A stretch of 64,000 bases of DNA from CAVZTA01 sp963778025 (GCA_963778025.1 CAVZTA010000019.1:1-64000), one strand, 5' to 3'. Positions 27,868 through 37,708 are shown, numbered from the stretch's first letter. The notes: generated by a model not told the origin, from the letters alone. Made by a program: numbers and translations.

Positions 27868-28201
27868 CTGGTGTGCATTTCGGAGGCTGGGACGCGAGAA
27901 GGCATGCCGCGAATGCCCCTTCCTGCGCTTCGTGCACATCGGCTGATCATCCGGCCCTCCAAGGGCCCGCTCCGACCGCCCGCGCCGCGTCGTCGGCCGC
28001 GCCGAACGCCGCCTGTCGCCAGGCAGCGCCACAGATGCACACCAGGCGATCATGGCCGAGGTCAGCGCCCGTCGGGAGATGCCAGACGCTCATCCGGACG
28101 AGACCACTCCCCCTCGACCCGGTCGCATGACGAATCGGCGCGAACCGGACCGGGTCAGGGTATCGGCTGCGTCCCGCAGGTCACGAGGACGGACGTACCG
28201 G
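27868..28201. other. Intergenic region upstream of the nuclease gene
   Basis: About 330 bases between the M15 peptidase stop and the nuclease start on the same strand. It holds the nuclease promoter. A small GGCCCT/AGGGCC stem lies near 27952. I see no gene. Confidence 0.4.
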
Positions 28202-30275
28202 TCACGGCCCCAGCACGCCGCTCACCGGCCCCATGTAGTCGAAGTGCATCGCGTCCGAGAAGCCGCCGAAGTTGGCACCCCAGTGCCACCCGTTCTCCGC
28301 GAACGCCTGGACGAGCCAGAGCGGCATGTCGGTCAGGCCGGACGTGTTCGCCTTCTCCACCTGCCCCAGCATGGCGTCGCGGGCGGCCTTGCCGGCCTTC
28401 GTCGTGGCCGCGAGCGTGGCTCTCAGCGTCCTGATCCGTCCGAGGCGTTCCTGCAACACGGCCTTCTGCCGCCACTCCCCTTTGCCCAGGCCGTCGATCT
28501 CGGTCTGGACGTTCGGGATCTCGGCGTCGACCAGCTCGAGGAGCTTGGCCGCCAGCTCGTCGTTCGTCTTGGTCTCGCCCTTGAGCGTCGACCACGCCGA
28601 CTGGAACGCCGCTTCGACGTTGGTGACCCGCTCCCAGGCCGTGGTCGCACGGTCACGCAGCGAGGTCGCCTCGGCGCCCGTCTCGGACGCCTTCTCGGAG
28701 GCGACGTCGAACGCGTCGAGGCGCGCTTTCGCCTCGGCCTTGTCGGACTCGGCGGCGGCGGCGAACTCCTGTTCCAGCTCCTTGCGATGCGCGGGCAGCC
28801 GCGAAAGCTTGGTGGCCCACGTCCTGGCATCGAGGCGCTCCTGGACGTCGCCCGAAAGCTCCTCCCCGCCGAGGATCCCGATGAGGGTGTGCGGGTCGCC
28901 CTTGATCGGCGGGTTCGTCGCGGCCCGGATGTCGAGCGCCCGTCCGGTGCCGTGGTAGCTCGAGATGCGCGCTGCCCAGCATCCAGGGGTGCTGGGCGAC
29001 CGCCTCGAACCGGAACTCGCTCCCCGGCAGGCTGTTCTGCTTCGACGACTTCGTCCCCGTGTCTTCCCGAACCGCCTTCGCGTCCTTCAGCCCGCTGAGC
29101 CGGATCGCGGACGTCTCGACGCGCTTGATGACCTCGGCGACGTCACGGTGGAGGCCCACGTTGGCCGTCGAGGTCTTGAATGGGATGCCCAGGAACGTGA
29201 AGTCGACGACGTCCTCTTTCCAGTAGCGCCAGATGGTCTTCGTCGTCGTGTTCACATAGCGGTCGCGCATCTCCGCCCACCGCTCGGGCCAGAGGTCGAC
29301 CTTCTTGTCATGCGGGATCGAATTCGCAAGGTCGGTCTCGGCGACGATCAATAGCCGGCGCATCCGGCCGTTCAGTGCCGTCCACTCGGGCGCGGTCCGC
29401 GGCTTGGGCGTGCCGAGGCGGCCCATCACATCGTCGGTCAGGTCGGCCAGCGCGTCGGTGCCCACGACATAGCCGATCCGCGCGCCTGCCGCATCCTTGA
29501 CGGCCGCGACCTCCTTCTTGTCGAGCGCAGCGTTCGCGGTGTCGGAGAACGTCGTCATCCGGAAGCCCGGGGCGGCCTTGGTGCCGGTCAGCTTCGCTTC
29601 GGCGACGCCCTTGAGGCGCTCGTACAGGTTCAAGCCGGCCTGTTTCGCGGCGCCGAGACCACCGATCTCGCCGGGGCCGACCCATCTCGGCCACAGCACG
29701 TCGACGAGGCCCTGCCCGGACCAGCCCTTGCCTTGACCGGCCACCTCTTCCACGAGGGTGCCGACCCGGGCGATCGCGTCGGGCGTCGTGAGCTCCTTGT
29801 CCATCGCCGCCAGCTGCTTCGTGAGGACCGTGGTGATGCGCGTACCGAGGTCGGCCTCGACCTGCTTCGCGGTCTTGCGCAGCTTGGCGTCGACGGTCTT
29901 CGGGTCGACGTCGGGGAGGGCGAGGTCGTCGACCCAGAGCTGCTCGAGGATGGCGTCGCGTTTCGTGCCCGTCGGTTTCCACAGCTGCCAGATGCGATCG
30001 TCGAGGCTGCCGGCCTTGATCGCGGCGGCGGCGCTCTTGAGTCGCGGGCCTGGCGGGTCGACACCGGGTTCGGGTGCCGGCGGGGGCGTCTGGCGCTGGA
30101 CGGTGCCGCGCGCATGGAGGAGCCCGGTCACGGCGCGGTTGCCGGCGGTGCCCTGCAGGAACGCGAGGCGCAGCAGCTGAGGGCTCAGGGCGGGGCTCGA
30201 CGTGCCGGGCTCGAGGGCGCGCGCGGCCGGCTCCGGCGAGCGGTGATCGACGGCGGGCTCGGCGGATTCGGGCAT
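28202..30275 (-). CDS. M15-type peptidase with an eCIS-cargo-like N-terminal motif, one frameshift
   Basis: About 690 residues. Near residue 35 is LLRLAFLQGTAGNRAVTGLL then HARGTVQRQ, the LQ-x-AGNRAV...VQRQ pattern found at the N-terminus of proteins linked to extracellular contractile injection systems and DUF4157 proteins. A long helical middle (residues 75-430) matches nothing I know. Near 28965 the frame changes to ISSYHGTGRALDIRAA, which has the H-x2-G-x-A-x-D zinc motif of D-Ala-D-Ala carboxypeptidase/VanY (M15) enzymes. A coiled-coil insertion follows (ELEQEFAAAAESDKAEAKAR). The C-terminus WHWGANFGGFSDAMHFDYMG completes the M15 site. So the peptidase domain is split by a long insertion. 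It probably cleaves peptidoglycan peptides. No signal peptide is present. Confidence 0.75.
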
Positions 30276-30444
30276 CCGGCTCCAGCGTGCTTCGAGCGGA
30301 CGGCGCGACCCCCGATCGGCCGACCGTAGGACGCGCCGCGTGCCGCGGCAATGGCCGTTCGGGCAGACCTCGGAGGTCGACCCATGATCCCTTTCGCCGC
30401 AGCGTGTAACGAGCGGGCCGCTTTGGCGTTATCGATGCCAAGAG

Positions 30445-33405
30445 GTGGCCGACGTCAGCGGGGTGAGCCACCGGATGGGTGAAGGGGACGACGCCGTGAT
30501 CCACATGGGACGGCGCCGCGCGCCAGGCCGGAGCATCGCCGCCGCGATGGCGCTCGCCTCGGTGGTGGCACTGCCGGCCGTGCCGGTTGCCGCCGCCGGG
30601 ACACGGGTGCCGCGCACCGGTGCCGCCACGACGCCCGCCGCGACGCTGACCCCGTCCATCGACATGAACGGTGGCCTCGATCCCACGTTCGATGGCGACG
30701 GTCGCGTCACCACCAGCTTCGGCGACACGCCGATCCCCGACGTGGTCGCCATCCAGGCCGACGGGAAGATCGTCGCCGCGGGCGCCGCCAGCGGACACTT
30801 CGCGGTCGCGCGCTATACGAGCGCCGGCGCGCTCGACCCGACCTTCGGCGGCACGGGCACGATCATCGCCCCGGGCGATGGCCTGTTCGAGAACGCGACC
30901 GGCCTCGCCATCCAGGCCGACGGCAAGATCGTCATCGCCGGACCGACCGCGCCCGGCGGCTTCTGCTGCCAGACGAACGTCCTGCGCTTCGAGACGGACG
31001 GCGATCCGGACCTGGCCCTCGGCGGCACCGGCCGCGTCATCATCCCCGGCATCATCGCCGACGGAGTCGCGGTCCAGGCGGACGGCAAGATCGTCGTCGG
31101 CGGGTCCGGCCCGGGCGCGATCACGCCGGGCATGAAGGTCTACCGGATGTCGAGCACCGGCGCCGTCGACTCGGGCTTCGGCGTCGATGGGTTCGCGTCG
31201 GGGAGTCTCTTCGGCGCGGCCAACGGTGGCCGGATCGTCATCCAGCCCGACGGCAAGGTCGTCGGTGTCGGCCGGTCGAACAACGACGAGATCCTGGTCG
31301 CGCGCTTCACGACGGACGGCCAGCCGGACGCGACCTTCAGCACCGACGGCTACACGACGATGGACATCGACTTCACCGATATCCCGACATCCGTCGCGCT
31401 GCAGGCCGACGGCAGGATCGTGGTCGCCGGCTATGCCTCGAACCGGTCGTTCGTGGCCCGCTTCGAGTCGGACGGCGACCCCGACCCGACGTTCAGCGGG
31501 GATGGCCGGATCAGCACGACGTTCATCAGCTCGAATGAGCAGACGACGGGCGTCGCCGTGGCCCCCGACGGCAGCATCGTCACCGTCGGCTGGTCGTTCC
31601 ACGATAGCGATCTCTCGTGGATCGTGGCCCGCTACGGGGCCGACGGGACGATCATCGGCCGGACCGCCACGGACTTCGGGACCCCCAGCCCCGACCAGGC
31701 GTACGGCGTCGCGATCCAGCCCGACGGCAAGATCGTCGCGACCGGTGGCACGGGCAGTGGGTCGAACTGTGGCAACCCGTGCCAGTGGTCGCTCGCCCGG
31801 TACACCGACATCCCGCCGGTCCGGACCGCCGCCACCGATCCAGGCCTGCTGGACTTCGGCGCCAAGGTCGTCGGCACCGCCCCGGCCACGCTCTCGTCGA
31901 CGGTCATCAACACGAGCAACGCGACGGTGACGCTCGGCTCGATGGGCATCTCCGGAGCGGCGGCGTCGGACTTCTCGATCACGAGCACCGACTGTCCGCA
32001 CGGCGCCCTGGCCGCGCACGCGACCTGCGATGTCGACGTCACCTACGACCCGCACATCGCGGGCGCCAAGAGCGCGACCGTCGAGATCGCGAGCGACTCG
32101 GAGATCCCGGTCACGATCCAGCTCGTCGCCAGCGCGACCGCGCCGTCGAGCGGGCTGTCGTGGGGGACGACGCGCCTCGCCGGACCGAACTACACCTGGA
32201 ACGCCGGCAACGCCCTGGCTCGAACGGTCGTCTCCGGGAGCCAGCGGCTCCACGTCACGTATGCGACGGACCGCATCGGCTCGAAGTGGGCGGCCAACTC
32301 GGGACCCTACATGGGCATCTACTACACGAAGAGCACGACCGGCTCGACATGGACGACGCCGCTGCGTCTCAACCCGTCGAACCAGCATGCCGGGCGTCTC
32401 GGGATGGCGGCCGCCGGCTCCAGGCTCTATGTGACCTGGGTCAGCCAGACGCGGATCACGTCGTTCCTGCCGACGGCGCCGCGCATCCTCTATGTCCGGG
32501 TGAACACGAACCACGGAGCGACGACGTCCTGGCGGACGACGATCAGGCTGACGTCGACGACCGGGCGGGTCGACTACCCGACCGTCGCCGCCAGTGGCAA
32601 CGACGCCTACATCGCCTACACGGACTCGGTGACCGGCGCGGTCCGCGTGATCAGCAGCCACGACGGTGGGTTGCACTGGTCGAACAAGCAGGTCGGGACG
32701 TCGACCGCGTCGGACAGTCAGGGCAAGTACGGCGAGCCATCGATCGCGGCGAGCGGGACGACGGTCGTGGTCGGGTTTCGCGCGAACGGCGCCGGCGCGA
32801 TGCAGGTCCGCCGCTCGGACGATCGCGGCACCACGTGGTCCGCGCCGGTCACGATGACGACACACGGGTTCGGGACGCTCAGCGTGGCCGCCCGCGGGAC
32901 GCGGGTCGCGGCGGCGTGGTCGACCGGCGATCAGGTCCACTCGCGCGTGAATGACGCCGGGACATGGAAGCCCGAGCGGCTCGTGTCGATCAGCCAGGGC
33001 GACTCGCTCCAGGCGTACTCGCCGACCGTCGTGCTCCAGGGCACGTCACGGATCGCCGTCTCGTGGGCGGAGAACCTGGCCTCGCACACGGATTGGTCGC
33101 AGCTTCGCTGGGCCGAGTCGAAGGACGACGGCGCCCATTGGTACGCGATCCAGACGATCGCGACGACGAGCTCGTATACGCATCGCGACAACGACTGGCC
33201 ATCGGTGGTCTGGCCGACGGAGTCGACCCGCCAGGTCCTGTGGAACGCCTGGTCGCCGGCCTCGAACTATTACCGGCTGGACTTCCGCATCGGGACGGGC
33301 CTCCCGGTGGGCCCCGCGATGGCGGCCGCCAGCCGATCGACCGACGGCGCGACGGCGGCGTCGGACGGCGCGTCGAAGGGGCGGCTGCATCGGCACGGCT
33401 CCTGA
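30445..33405 (+). CDS. Secreted delta-60-repeat/ASH/BNR-repeat protein
   Basis: An intact 986-residue protein. The signal peptide lies at residues 30-52 (SIAAAMALASVVALPAVPVA), so translation may really start at the ATG at 30505. Residues 72-460 contain repeated LDPTFGGTGTI and VAIQADGKIVAAG blocks, the delta-60 repeat that folds as a propeller. Next is an abnormal-spindle-like/choice-of-anchor D domain (LLDFGAKVVGTAPATLSSTV, CDVDVTYDPHIAGAKSATVE). The C-terminal third has BNR/sialidase-like blades (SSHDGGLHWSNKQVG, RRSDDRGTTWSAPVTMTT, ESKDDGAHWYAIQTI). No sialidase catalytic set was recognised. It is extracellular and likely adhesive or carbohydrate-binding. Confidence 0.85.
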   Translation: MADVSGVSHRMGEGDDAVIHMGRRRAPGRSIAAAMALASVVALPAVPVAAAGTRVPRTGAATTPAATLTPSIDMNGGLDPTFDGDGRVTTSFGDTPIPDVVAIQADGKIVAAGAASGHFAVARYTSAGALDPTFGGTGTIIAPGDGLFENATGLAIQADGKIVIAGPTAPGGFCCQTNVLRFETDGDPDLALGGTGRVIIPGIIADGVAVQADGKIVVGGSGPGAITPGMKVYRMSSTGAVDSGFGVDGFASGSLFGAANGGRIVIQPDGKVVGVGRSNNDEILVARFTTDGQPDATFSTDGYTTMDIDFTDIPTSVALQADGRIVVAGYASNRSFVARFESDGDPDPTFSGDGRISTTFISSNEQTTGVAVAPDGSIVTVGWSFHDSDLSWIVARYGADGTIIGRTATDFGTPSPDQAYGVAIQPDGKIVATGGTGSGSNCGNPCQWSLARYTDIPPVRTAATDPGLLDFGAKVVGTAPATLSSTVINTSNATVTLGSMGISGAAASDFSITSTDCPHGALAAHATCDVDVTYDPHIAGAKSATVEIASDSEIPVTIQLVASATAPSSGLSWGTTRLAGPNYTWNAGNALARTVVSGSQRLHVTYATDRIGSKWAANSGPYMGIYYTKSTTGSTWTTPLRLNPSNQHAGRLGMAAAGSRLYVTWVSQTRITSFLPTAPRILYVRVNTNHGATTSWRTTIRLTSTTGRVDYPTVAASGNDAYIAYTDSVTGAVRVISSHDGGLHWSNKQVGTSTASDSQGKYGEPSIAASGTTVVVGFRANGAGAMQVRRSDDRGTTWSAPVTMTTHGFGTLSVAARGTRVAAAWSTGDQVHSRVNDAGTWKPERLVSISQGDSLQAYSPTVVLQGTSRIAVSWAENLASHTDWSQLRWAESKDDGAHWYAIQTIATTSSYTHRDNDWPSVVWPTESTRQVLWNAWSPASNYYRLDFRIGTGLPVGPAMAAASRSTDGATAASDGASKGRLHRHGS

Positions 33406-33474
33406 GCGGCCTGTAGCGGCGTCGAGGCGGGAGCTCGCTGACGGCGGCGCGGGCGTTCGGGCAGACTCGATGCG

Positions 33475-33924
33475 ATGACGGGATCGATCGTGGTCCGCCC
33501 GCTCCGAGTCGACGAGCGCGATGCCTGGGAGCCGCTGTGGCAGGGCTACCTCACGTTCTACGAGTCGGCGGTCGCGCCCGACGTCACCGATGAGACGTGG
33601 CGACGGTTGCACGACCCCTCGGAGCCGATGTTCGTGCTCGGCGCATTCCGCGAGGGGCGGCTCATCGGCATCGTCCACTACCTGTTCCATCGATCGACGT
33701 GGACGACCGGCGACTACTGCTACCTGCAGGATCTGTTCACCGTGCCGGAGGCTCGGCGCTCCGGCGCGGGCCGCGCGCTGATCGAGGCGGTGGTCGAGCG
33801 CGCCCGGGCCGCCGGCGCCAGCCGTGTGTACTGGCTCACGCACGAGACGAACGCCACGGCGCGCTCGCTGTACGACCAGGTCGCGGATCGATCGGGCTTC
33901 ATCCAGTACCGCCGGATCCTGTAG
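33475..33924 (+). CDS. GNAT-family N-acetyltransferase
   Basis: A complete 149-residue acetyltransferase. It has VRPLRVDERDAWEPLWQGYL at the start, FREGRLIGIVHYLFH, and the acetyl-CoA motif DLFTVPEARRSGAGRALIEA near residue 84 (R-x2-G-x-G/A). YWLTHETNATARSLYDQVAD near residue 118 is the usual C-terminal helix-strand. Substrate unknown; the family member most like it acts on small amines or amino acids. The tandem palindromic repeat begins about 60 bases after its stop. Confidence 0.9.
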   Translation: MTGSIVVRPLRVDERDAWEPLWQGYLTFYESAVAPDVTDETWRRLHDPSEPMFVLGAFREGRLIGIVHYLFHRSTWTTGDYCYLQDLFTVPEARRSGAGRALIEAVVERARAAGASRVYWLTHETNATARSLYDQVADRSGFIQYRRIL

Positions 33925-33984
33925 GGCCGTCGGCGGTCTCAGCCGGCCGTCGCGGGTCTCCCCCGGCGGACCGCCAACTTCCCG

Positions 33985-34142
33985 CTATGCAGGAACTGCA
34001 TGTCCTGACCGGTGGGGGCCGTCGGCTGGTCGAGTCCATGCAGTCGATGCATCCGGAGGTCGCGGCGATGCAGCTGGTGCATGGATCCGACCAGTTCGGC
34101 GTCGCCGAGGGTCACAGCATGCGGTTTCTGCATACGGGCCGG
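33985..34142 (+). repeat. Palindromic repeat unit, copy 1
   Basis: A 158-base unit repeated at 34179 with a 194-base period. It holds four 15-base palindromes of the form ATGCAG-NNN-NTGCAT at 33987, 34038, 34068 and 34119 (the last with one change). Start-to-start spacing is 51, 30 and 51 bases. The flanks of the outer and inner pairs are also partly complementary (CTGGTCG with CGACCAG, TGACC with GGTCA), so the entire unit is one large imperfect inverted repeat centred near 34060. It lies between the GNAT and ECF sigma genes. Confidence 0.85.
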
Positions 34143-34178
34143 GTCGTGCACCGGGCCCGCCCCGCGCGGCCCTGTCGG

Positions 34179-34338
34179 CTATGCAGGAACTGCATGTCCT
34201 GACCGGTGGGGGCCGTCGGCAGGTCGAGTCCATGCAGTCGATGCATCCCGAGGTCGCGGCGATGCAGCTCGGTGCATGGATCCGACCAGGCTCGGCGTCG
34301 CCGAGGGTCACAGCATGCGGTTTCTGCATACGGGCCGG
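34179..34338 (+). repeat. Palindromic repeat unit, copy 2
   Basis: Second copy, nearly identical to 33985-34142. Palindromes at 34181, 34232, 34262 and 34315; the third has a 4-base spacer because of one inserted C, and a second small insertion follows it. A 36-base spacer (34143-34178) separates the copies. It ends about 140 bases before the ECF sigma GTG at 34481. Confidence 0.85.
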
Positions 34339-34480
34339 CTTGGGGGCCAAGGCCCGGTTCGAAGGTGCGCAGACGAGCACCCACGCGACGCCCGCCGACG
34401 AAGATCGAACCTTCTGCCTCTGCGACGCGGTCTTTCGTCCGATCCACCCGACCACGGGTGGTCGACCCAGAGGAGCGGCG

Positions 34481-35035
34481 GTGCAGCGAGCACTCGTGGA
34501 CTCCGCGCGACAGGGCGACGACGAGGCCTTCGGCGCCCTGGCCCGGATCGTCGGCGACTCGTGCATGGCGATCGCGTATCGGATCCTGCGCGACGTCGAC
34601 CTCGCCGATGAAGCCACCCAGTCCGCGCTCGTCACTGCGTGGCGCGAGCTGCCCACCCTTCGAGACCCCGACCGGTTCGAGCCCTGGCTCCACCGGATCC
34701 TCACCCGCGAGTGCTACGACCTGGCGCGGCAGCAGCGGCGGTGGTCGGCCGACGTCCGCCTCCTGCCCGTCCGGGACCGCATCGAACCCACCGACATCCT
34801 GACCATCGAGGACCGCGACCAGATCGACCGCGCCTTCCGGCGCCTCCCCGTCGAGCAGCGAACGGTCCTCGTCTTCCACCACTACCTCGGCCTGACGCTG
34901 GCCGAGGTGGCCGACCGTGTCGGCATCCCCCTCGGGACGGTGAAGTCCCGCATCCACCTTGCGACCGCGGCGATGCGCGCCAGCGTCGAGGCCGACGCGC
35001 GGACGTCGTCGATGTCCCAGGAGCACCCGGCATGA
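34481..35035 (+). CDS. ECF sigma factor
   Basis: An intact 184-residue ECF sigma factor starting at GTG 34481 with AGAGGAG nine bases upstream. Region 2: DDEAFGALARIVGDSCMAIA, AYRILRDVDLADEATQSALV, TAWRELPTLRDPDRFEPWLH. Region 4: FRRLPVEQRTVLVFHHYLGL, TLAEVADRVGIPLGTVKSRI. The stop overlaps the next gene's ATG (ATGA), so the membrane protein downstream is made with it and is its likely regulator. The two palindromic repeat units lie directly upstream and may control it. Confidence 0.92.
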   Translation: MQRALVDSARQGDDEAFGALARIVGDSCMAIAYRILRDVDLADEATQSALVTAWRELPTLRDPDRFEPWLHRILTRECYDLARQQRRWSADVRLLPVRDRIEPTDILTIEDRDQIDRAFRRLPVEQRTVLVFHHYLGLTLAEVADRVGIPLGTVKSRIHLATAAMRASVEADARTSSMSQEHPA

Positions 35036-35982
35036 CCACGCCGCGCGACCCGGACACCCGACTTCGTGCCTATCTCGACGACGGGCCCACGGAGCTGCCC
35101 ATCCGCAGCTACGAGGCCGTCGACGCGCGCATCGCACGCACGCGCCAGCGGGTCGTCTTCGGCCCGCGGAGGGACCTTCGCATGCCCAACCTCAGCCGCG
35201 CCGTGTCGATCGCGGCGGCGGCGATCCTCGTGACCCTCGCCCTGGCGATCGCCACGGCCGGTCCCGGCGGCAGTCCGGCGCCGTCCGCCGTGCCGCCGCC
35301 GAGCACGAGCCCGTCGCTCACCCCGGCACCCACGCCGTCGCCCTCGCCTACCCCGGCGATCTACCGCTGGCCCGGTGCACTGGCCGCCGGCACGTACGAC
35401 ACGAACATGGCCTGGGGCCAGGAGCTCGTGTTCCACTTCACCGTCGGGGACGGCTGGCAGGCCCAGGACATCAACATCGCGAGCGCCTCGTACCGCAGCG
35501 GCCTCTGGTTCTTCCCGATCGCGAACGTCGCGGCCGTGCCGTGTACCGCGACCATGACGAACCCGTTCGTCGCCGACCCCAACGGCGTGCTCGCCGCCCT
35601 CGAAGCGCTCGTCACGTTCGATCGGCCGCCTGCCGAGGTCGAGTTCGGCGGCCGCACCGCGGAATACGTCGAGTTCACGGTCGATCCGCCGACCGCCTGC
35701 GCGGTCGACCAGTACAAGCTGTTCAAGCTGCCGCCGCCCACCTGCCCGCCGGACCGCTGTGGTGGCGTCGGCCCGGACACGATGGGCCTCGAATTCGGCG
35801 CCGTCCCACACCATTGGCGCCTGTGGCTGATGGACGTCGGCCGGCGGGCCGTCGCGGTCGCGGCGATCTCGAGGGACGACGCGACAGCTGCCGAGCTCTC
35901 GGCGCTGCAGGGCGTGATCGACTCGTTCCGGCTGGATACGCCGCTGGCCACGCAGGCGCCACAGCCGTCATCGAGCGGCTGA
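35032..35982 (+). CDS. Single-pass membrane protein coupled to an ECF sigma gene
   Basis: An intact 316-residue protein. The N-terminal 60 residues are cytoplasmic (RDPDTRLRAYLDDGPTELPI, EAVDARIARTRQRVVFGPRR). A membrane helix follows (AVSIAAAAILVTLALAIATA), then a Pro/Ser linker (PPPSTSPSLTPAPTPSPSPT) and an outside domain of about 210 residues with WQAQDINIASASYRSGLWFF and six cysteines. The layout is that of a membrane-bound anti-sigma or sensor. I find no classical zinc anti-sigma motif (HxxxCxxC), so the sigma-binding role is inferred from gene order and the ATGA overlap. Confidence 0.8.
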   Translation: MTTPRDPDTRLRAYLDDGPTELPIRSYEAVDARIARTRQRVVFGPRRDLRMPNLSRAVSIAAAAILVTLALAIATAGPGGSPAPSAVPPPSTSPSLTPAPTPSPSPTPAIYRWPGALAAGTYDTNMAWGQELVFHFTVGDGWQAQDINIASASYRSGLWFFPIANVAAVPCTATMTNPFVADPNGVLAALEALVTFDRPPAEVEFGGRTAEYVEFTVDPPTACAVDQYKLFKLPPPTCPPDRCGGVGPDTMGLEFGAVPHHWRLWLMDVGRRAVAVAAISRDDATAAELSALQGVIDSFRLDTPLATQAPQPSSSG

Positions 35983-36054
35983 CCGAACGATTCTGACCGA
36001 CGCGAACGACCAACCCATCGGAGCCCGGACACGGGCTCGCCAGGAGGGTCGGCC

Positions 36055-37032
36055 ATGCGTCGGTTCAGGATCCCCATCGTCGCGCTCGCGCTGGGCGCGC
36101 TCCTCATCGGCATGACGGGGGGCGTCGCCCAGGCGACGTTCCCGGGCATCGCCGGTCGGATCGCCTACCTGCGGTTCGTACCCAGCGGGCAGGGCTGGAT
36201 CTTCACCGCGAACCCGGATGGCACGCACGAGTCCGTGCTGGTCGATACGGACAGCGGCTCACCCGACTACTCGCCCGACGGCCGCCTGGTGGCCTTCGAG
36301 TTCGTGGCCTCGAACGGCTGCACCGACGAGGCGTGCGAGATCGAGATCGGCCTCATCAACGCCGACGGAACGGGCTTCCGGCAGCTGACCTCGGGCGATC
36401 CCGGGTTCCGCTTCCAGCCCAGCTGGTCGCCGAACGGCCGGCGCCTGGCCATCGCCCGTCCCGACGGGATCTGGACGATCGATGCCGCGACCGGCGGCGA
36501 CGAGCGCCAGGTCACGACGAACCCGGCGATCGAGGACCGCGGGCCGACCTGGTCGCCCGACGGCCAGTGGATCGTCTTCACCCGGGTCTCACAGGACAAG
36601 AGGACCCAGCACACGGCCCTGTTCCGGATCCATCCCGACGGCACCGGGCTCAAGCGGATCACCCCGAACGGCCAGGACGCCGACGGCGCCGACTGGGCAC
36701 CCGACGGCAGCCGGATCGCCTTCTTCACCCGGGGCGCCGGGGCGCCGTCGCGCATCTCGACGGTCCGCCCGGACGGTTCCGGGTTGCGGGACATCGTGCA
36801 GTCCACCGGGGACGACGACTTCCACTTCCCCAGCTGGGCACCCGACGGCAGCCGGCTCATCTTCCAGGGCTGGCTGGTGGGCCATACGCCCATCCCGCCG
36901 CACCCGGAGCGGGAGCGGGCGCTGTGGATCGTGAACGCTGACGGCAGCGATCTGCACAAGATCCGTGGCGAGGGTCCCGGCGGCCTCGAGTACCTCGACC
37001 CGGAGTGGGGCTCCGCACCGCTGGTGGGCTGA
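36055..37032 (+). CDS. Secreted TolB-like beta-propeller protein
   Basis: An intact 325-residue protein with a signal peptide (MRRFRIPIVALALGALLIGM, TGGVAQA). The blades follow the WD40-like/TolB pattern: SPDYSPDGRLVAFEF, QPSWSPNGRRLAIARPDGIW, GPTWSPDGQWIVFTRVSQD, GADWAPDGSRIAFFTRGAGA, FPSWAPDGSRLIFQGW. Six blades can be counted. It lies 72 bases downstream of the membrane protein on the same strand and probably belongs to the same operon as a third component. It may bind a cell-wall or protein ligand. Confidence 0.88.
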   Translation: MRRFRIPIVALALGALLIGMTGGVAQATFPGIAGRIAYLRFVPSGQGWIFTANPDGTHESVLVDTDSGSPDYSPDGRLVAFEFVASNGCTDEACEIEIGLINADGTGFRQLTSGDPGFRFQPSWSPNGRRLAIARPDGIWTIDAATGGDERQVTTNPAIEDRGPTWSPDGQWIVFTRVSQDKRTQHTALFRIHPDGTGLKRITPNGQDADGADWAPDGSRIAFFTRGAGAPSRISTVRPDGSGLRDIVQSTGDDDFHFPSWAPDGSRLIFQGWLVGHTPIPPHPERERALWIVNADGSDLHKIRGEGPGGLEYLDPEWGSAPLVG

Positions 37033-37088
37033 GCGCGACGCCTGGAACCTCCTGACGGACGGGCGCGAGCGAACGGCACGGTGACAGG

Positions 37089-37708
37089 GTGGCCGTACGC
37101 TCGCTCCCGCTTCGCCCACCGCGTGAGCCCGCCTCGTCGTTGACCACCCAGTCGACCGGCGCCGCCATCGCCGAGCCGCTCGCCGTCTGGCGCGCCGCGC
37201 TCGCGGACGAGGGTGCGTTCGAGCGCTGGTATCGCGCGGTGGCCCCGCGTGTGTACACGTTCCTGCTCGTGCGCTGCGGGCACGACGTCGAGCTCGCCGA
37301 AGAGTTGACGCAGCGGACGTTCGTCGCGGCGATCGAGAGTCGGTGGCGATTCGACGGCCGCTCCGACCCCGTCACGTGGCTGTGTGCCATCGCTCGCCAT
37401 CGACTGGCCGACCACTACCGCGCCCGGGAGCGCGAGGAGCGCCGCACGCTCCACGTCGAGGTCGCCGAGCTCGTCATCGCGGCTGAGACGCCGCGCCTGG
37501 AGGCGATCGACGAGCGCGAGGCGGTGGCCAGAGCGTTCCGATCCCTGCCCGCAGCGCAACAGGCGGCGCTGGCCTTCGTCGTGTTCGACGATCTGCCGGT
37601 CGCCGAAGCGGGCGGCTGCTCGGCAAGTCCGCGAGTGCGACGGCATCGCTGCTGCATCGCGCCCGCGAGGGCTTCCGCCGAGCCTACGAGCAGGAGAGCG
37701 GCCGGTGA
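37089..37708 (+). CDS. ECF sigma factor, one frameshift
   Basis: Starts at GTG 37089. Region 2: GAFERWYRAVAPRVYTFLLV, GHDVELAEELTQRTFVAAIE, DPVTWLCAIARHRLADHYRA. Region 4 begins ARAFRSLPAAQQAALAFVVF, DDLPVAEA. Near 37612 one base changes the frame to RLLGKSASATASLLHRAREG, FRRAYEQESGR, which is the expected recognition helix and end at 37708. It is more divergent from the other sigma factors here and has an unusual N-terminal 25 residues. The stop TGA shares its last base with the next ATG (TGATG). Confidence 0.8.

Noticed and set aside
29308..32940. A 1210-residue minus-strand reading frame
   Set aside because: It lies antisense to the intact 986-residue secreted protein and overlaps the M15 gene in another frame; composition is that of a shadow frame.
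33987..34202. A Met/His-rich peptide gene inside repeat copy 1 (MQELHVLTGGGRR...)
   Set aside because: The regular MQ-x-x-H words follow from the palindromes, and copy 2 breaks the frame by small insertions, so selection for protein is not supported.
33985..34338. A CRISPR array
   Set aside because: Only two long units with a single spacer, no short repeat-spacer pattern and no cas genes.
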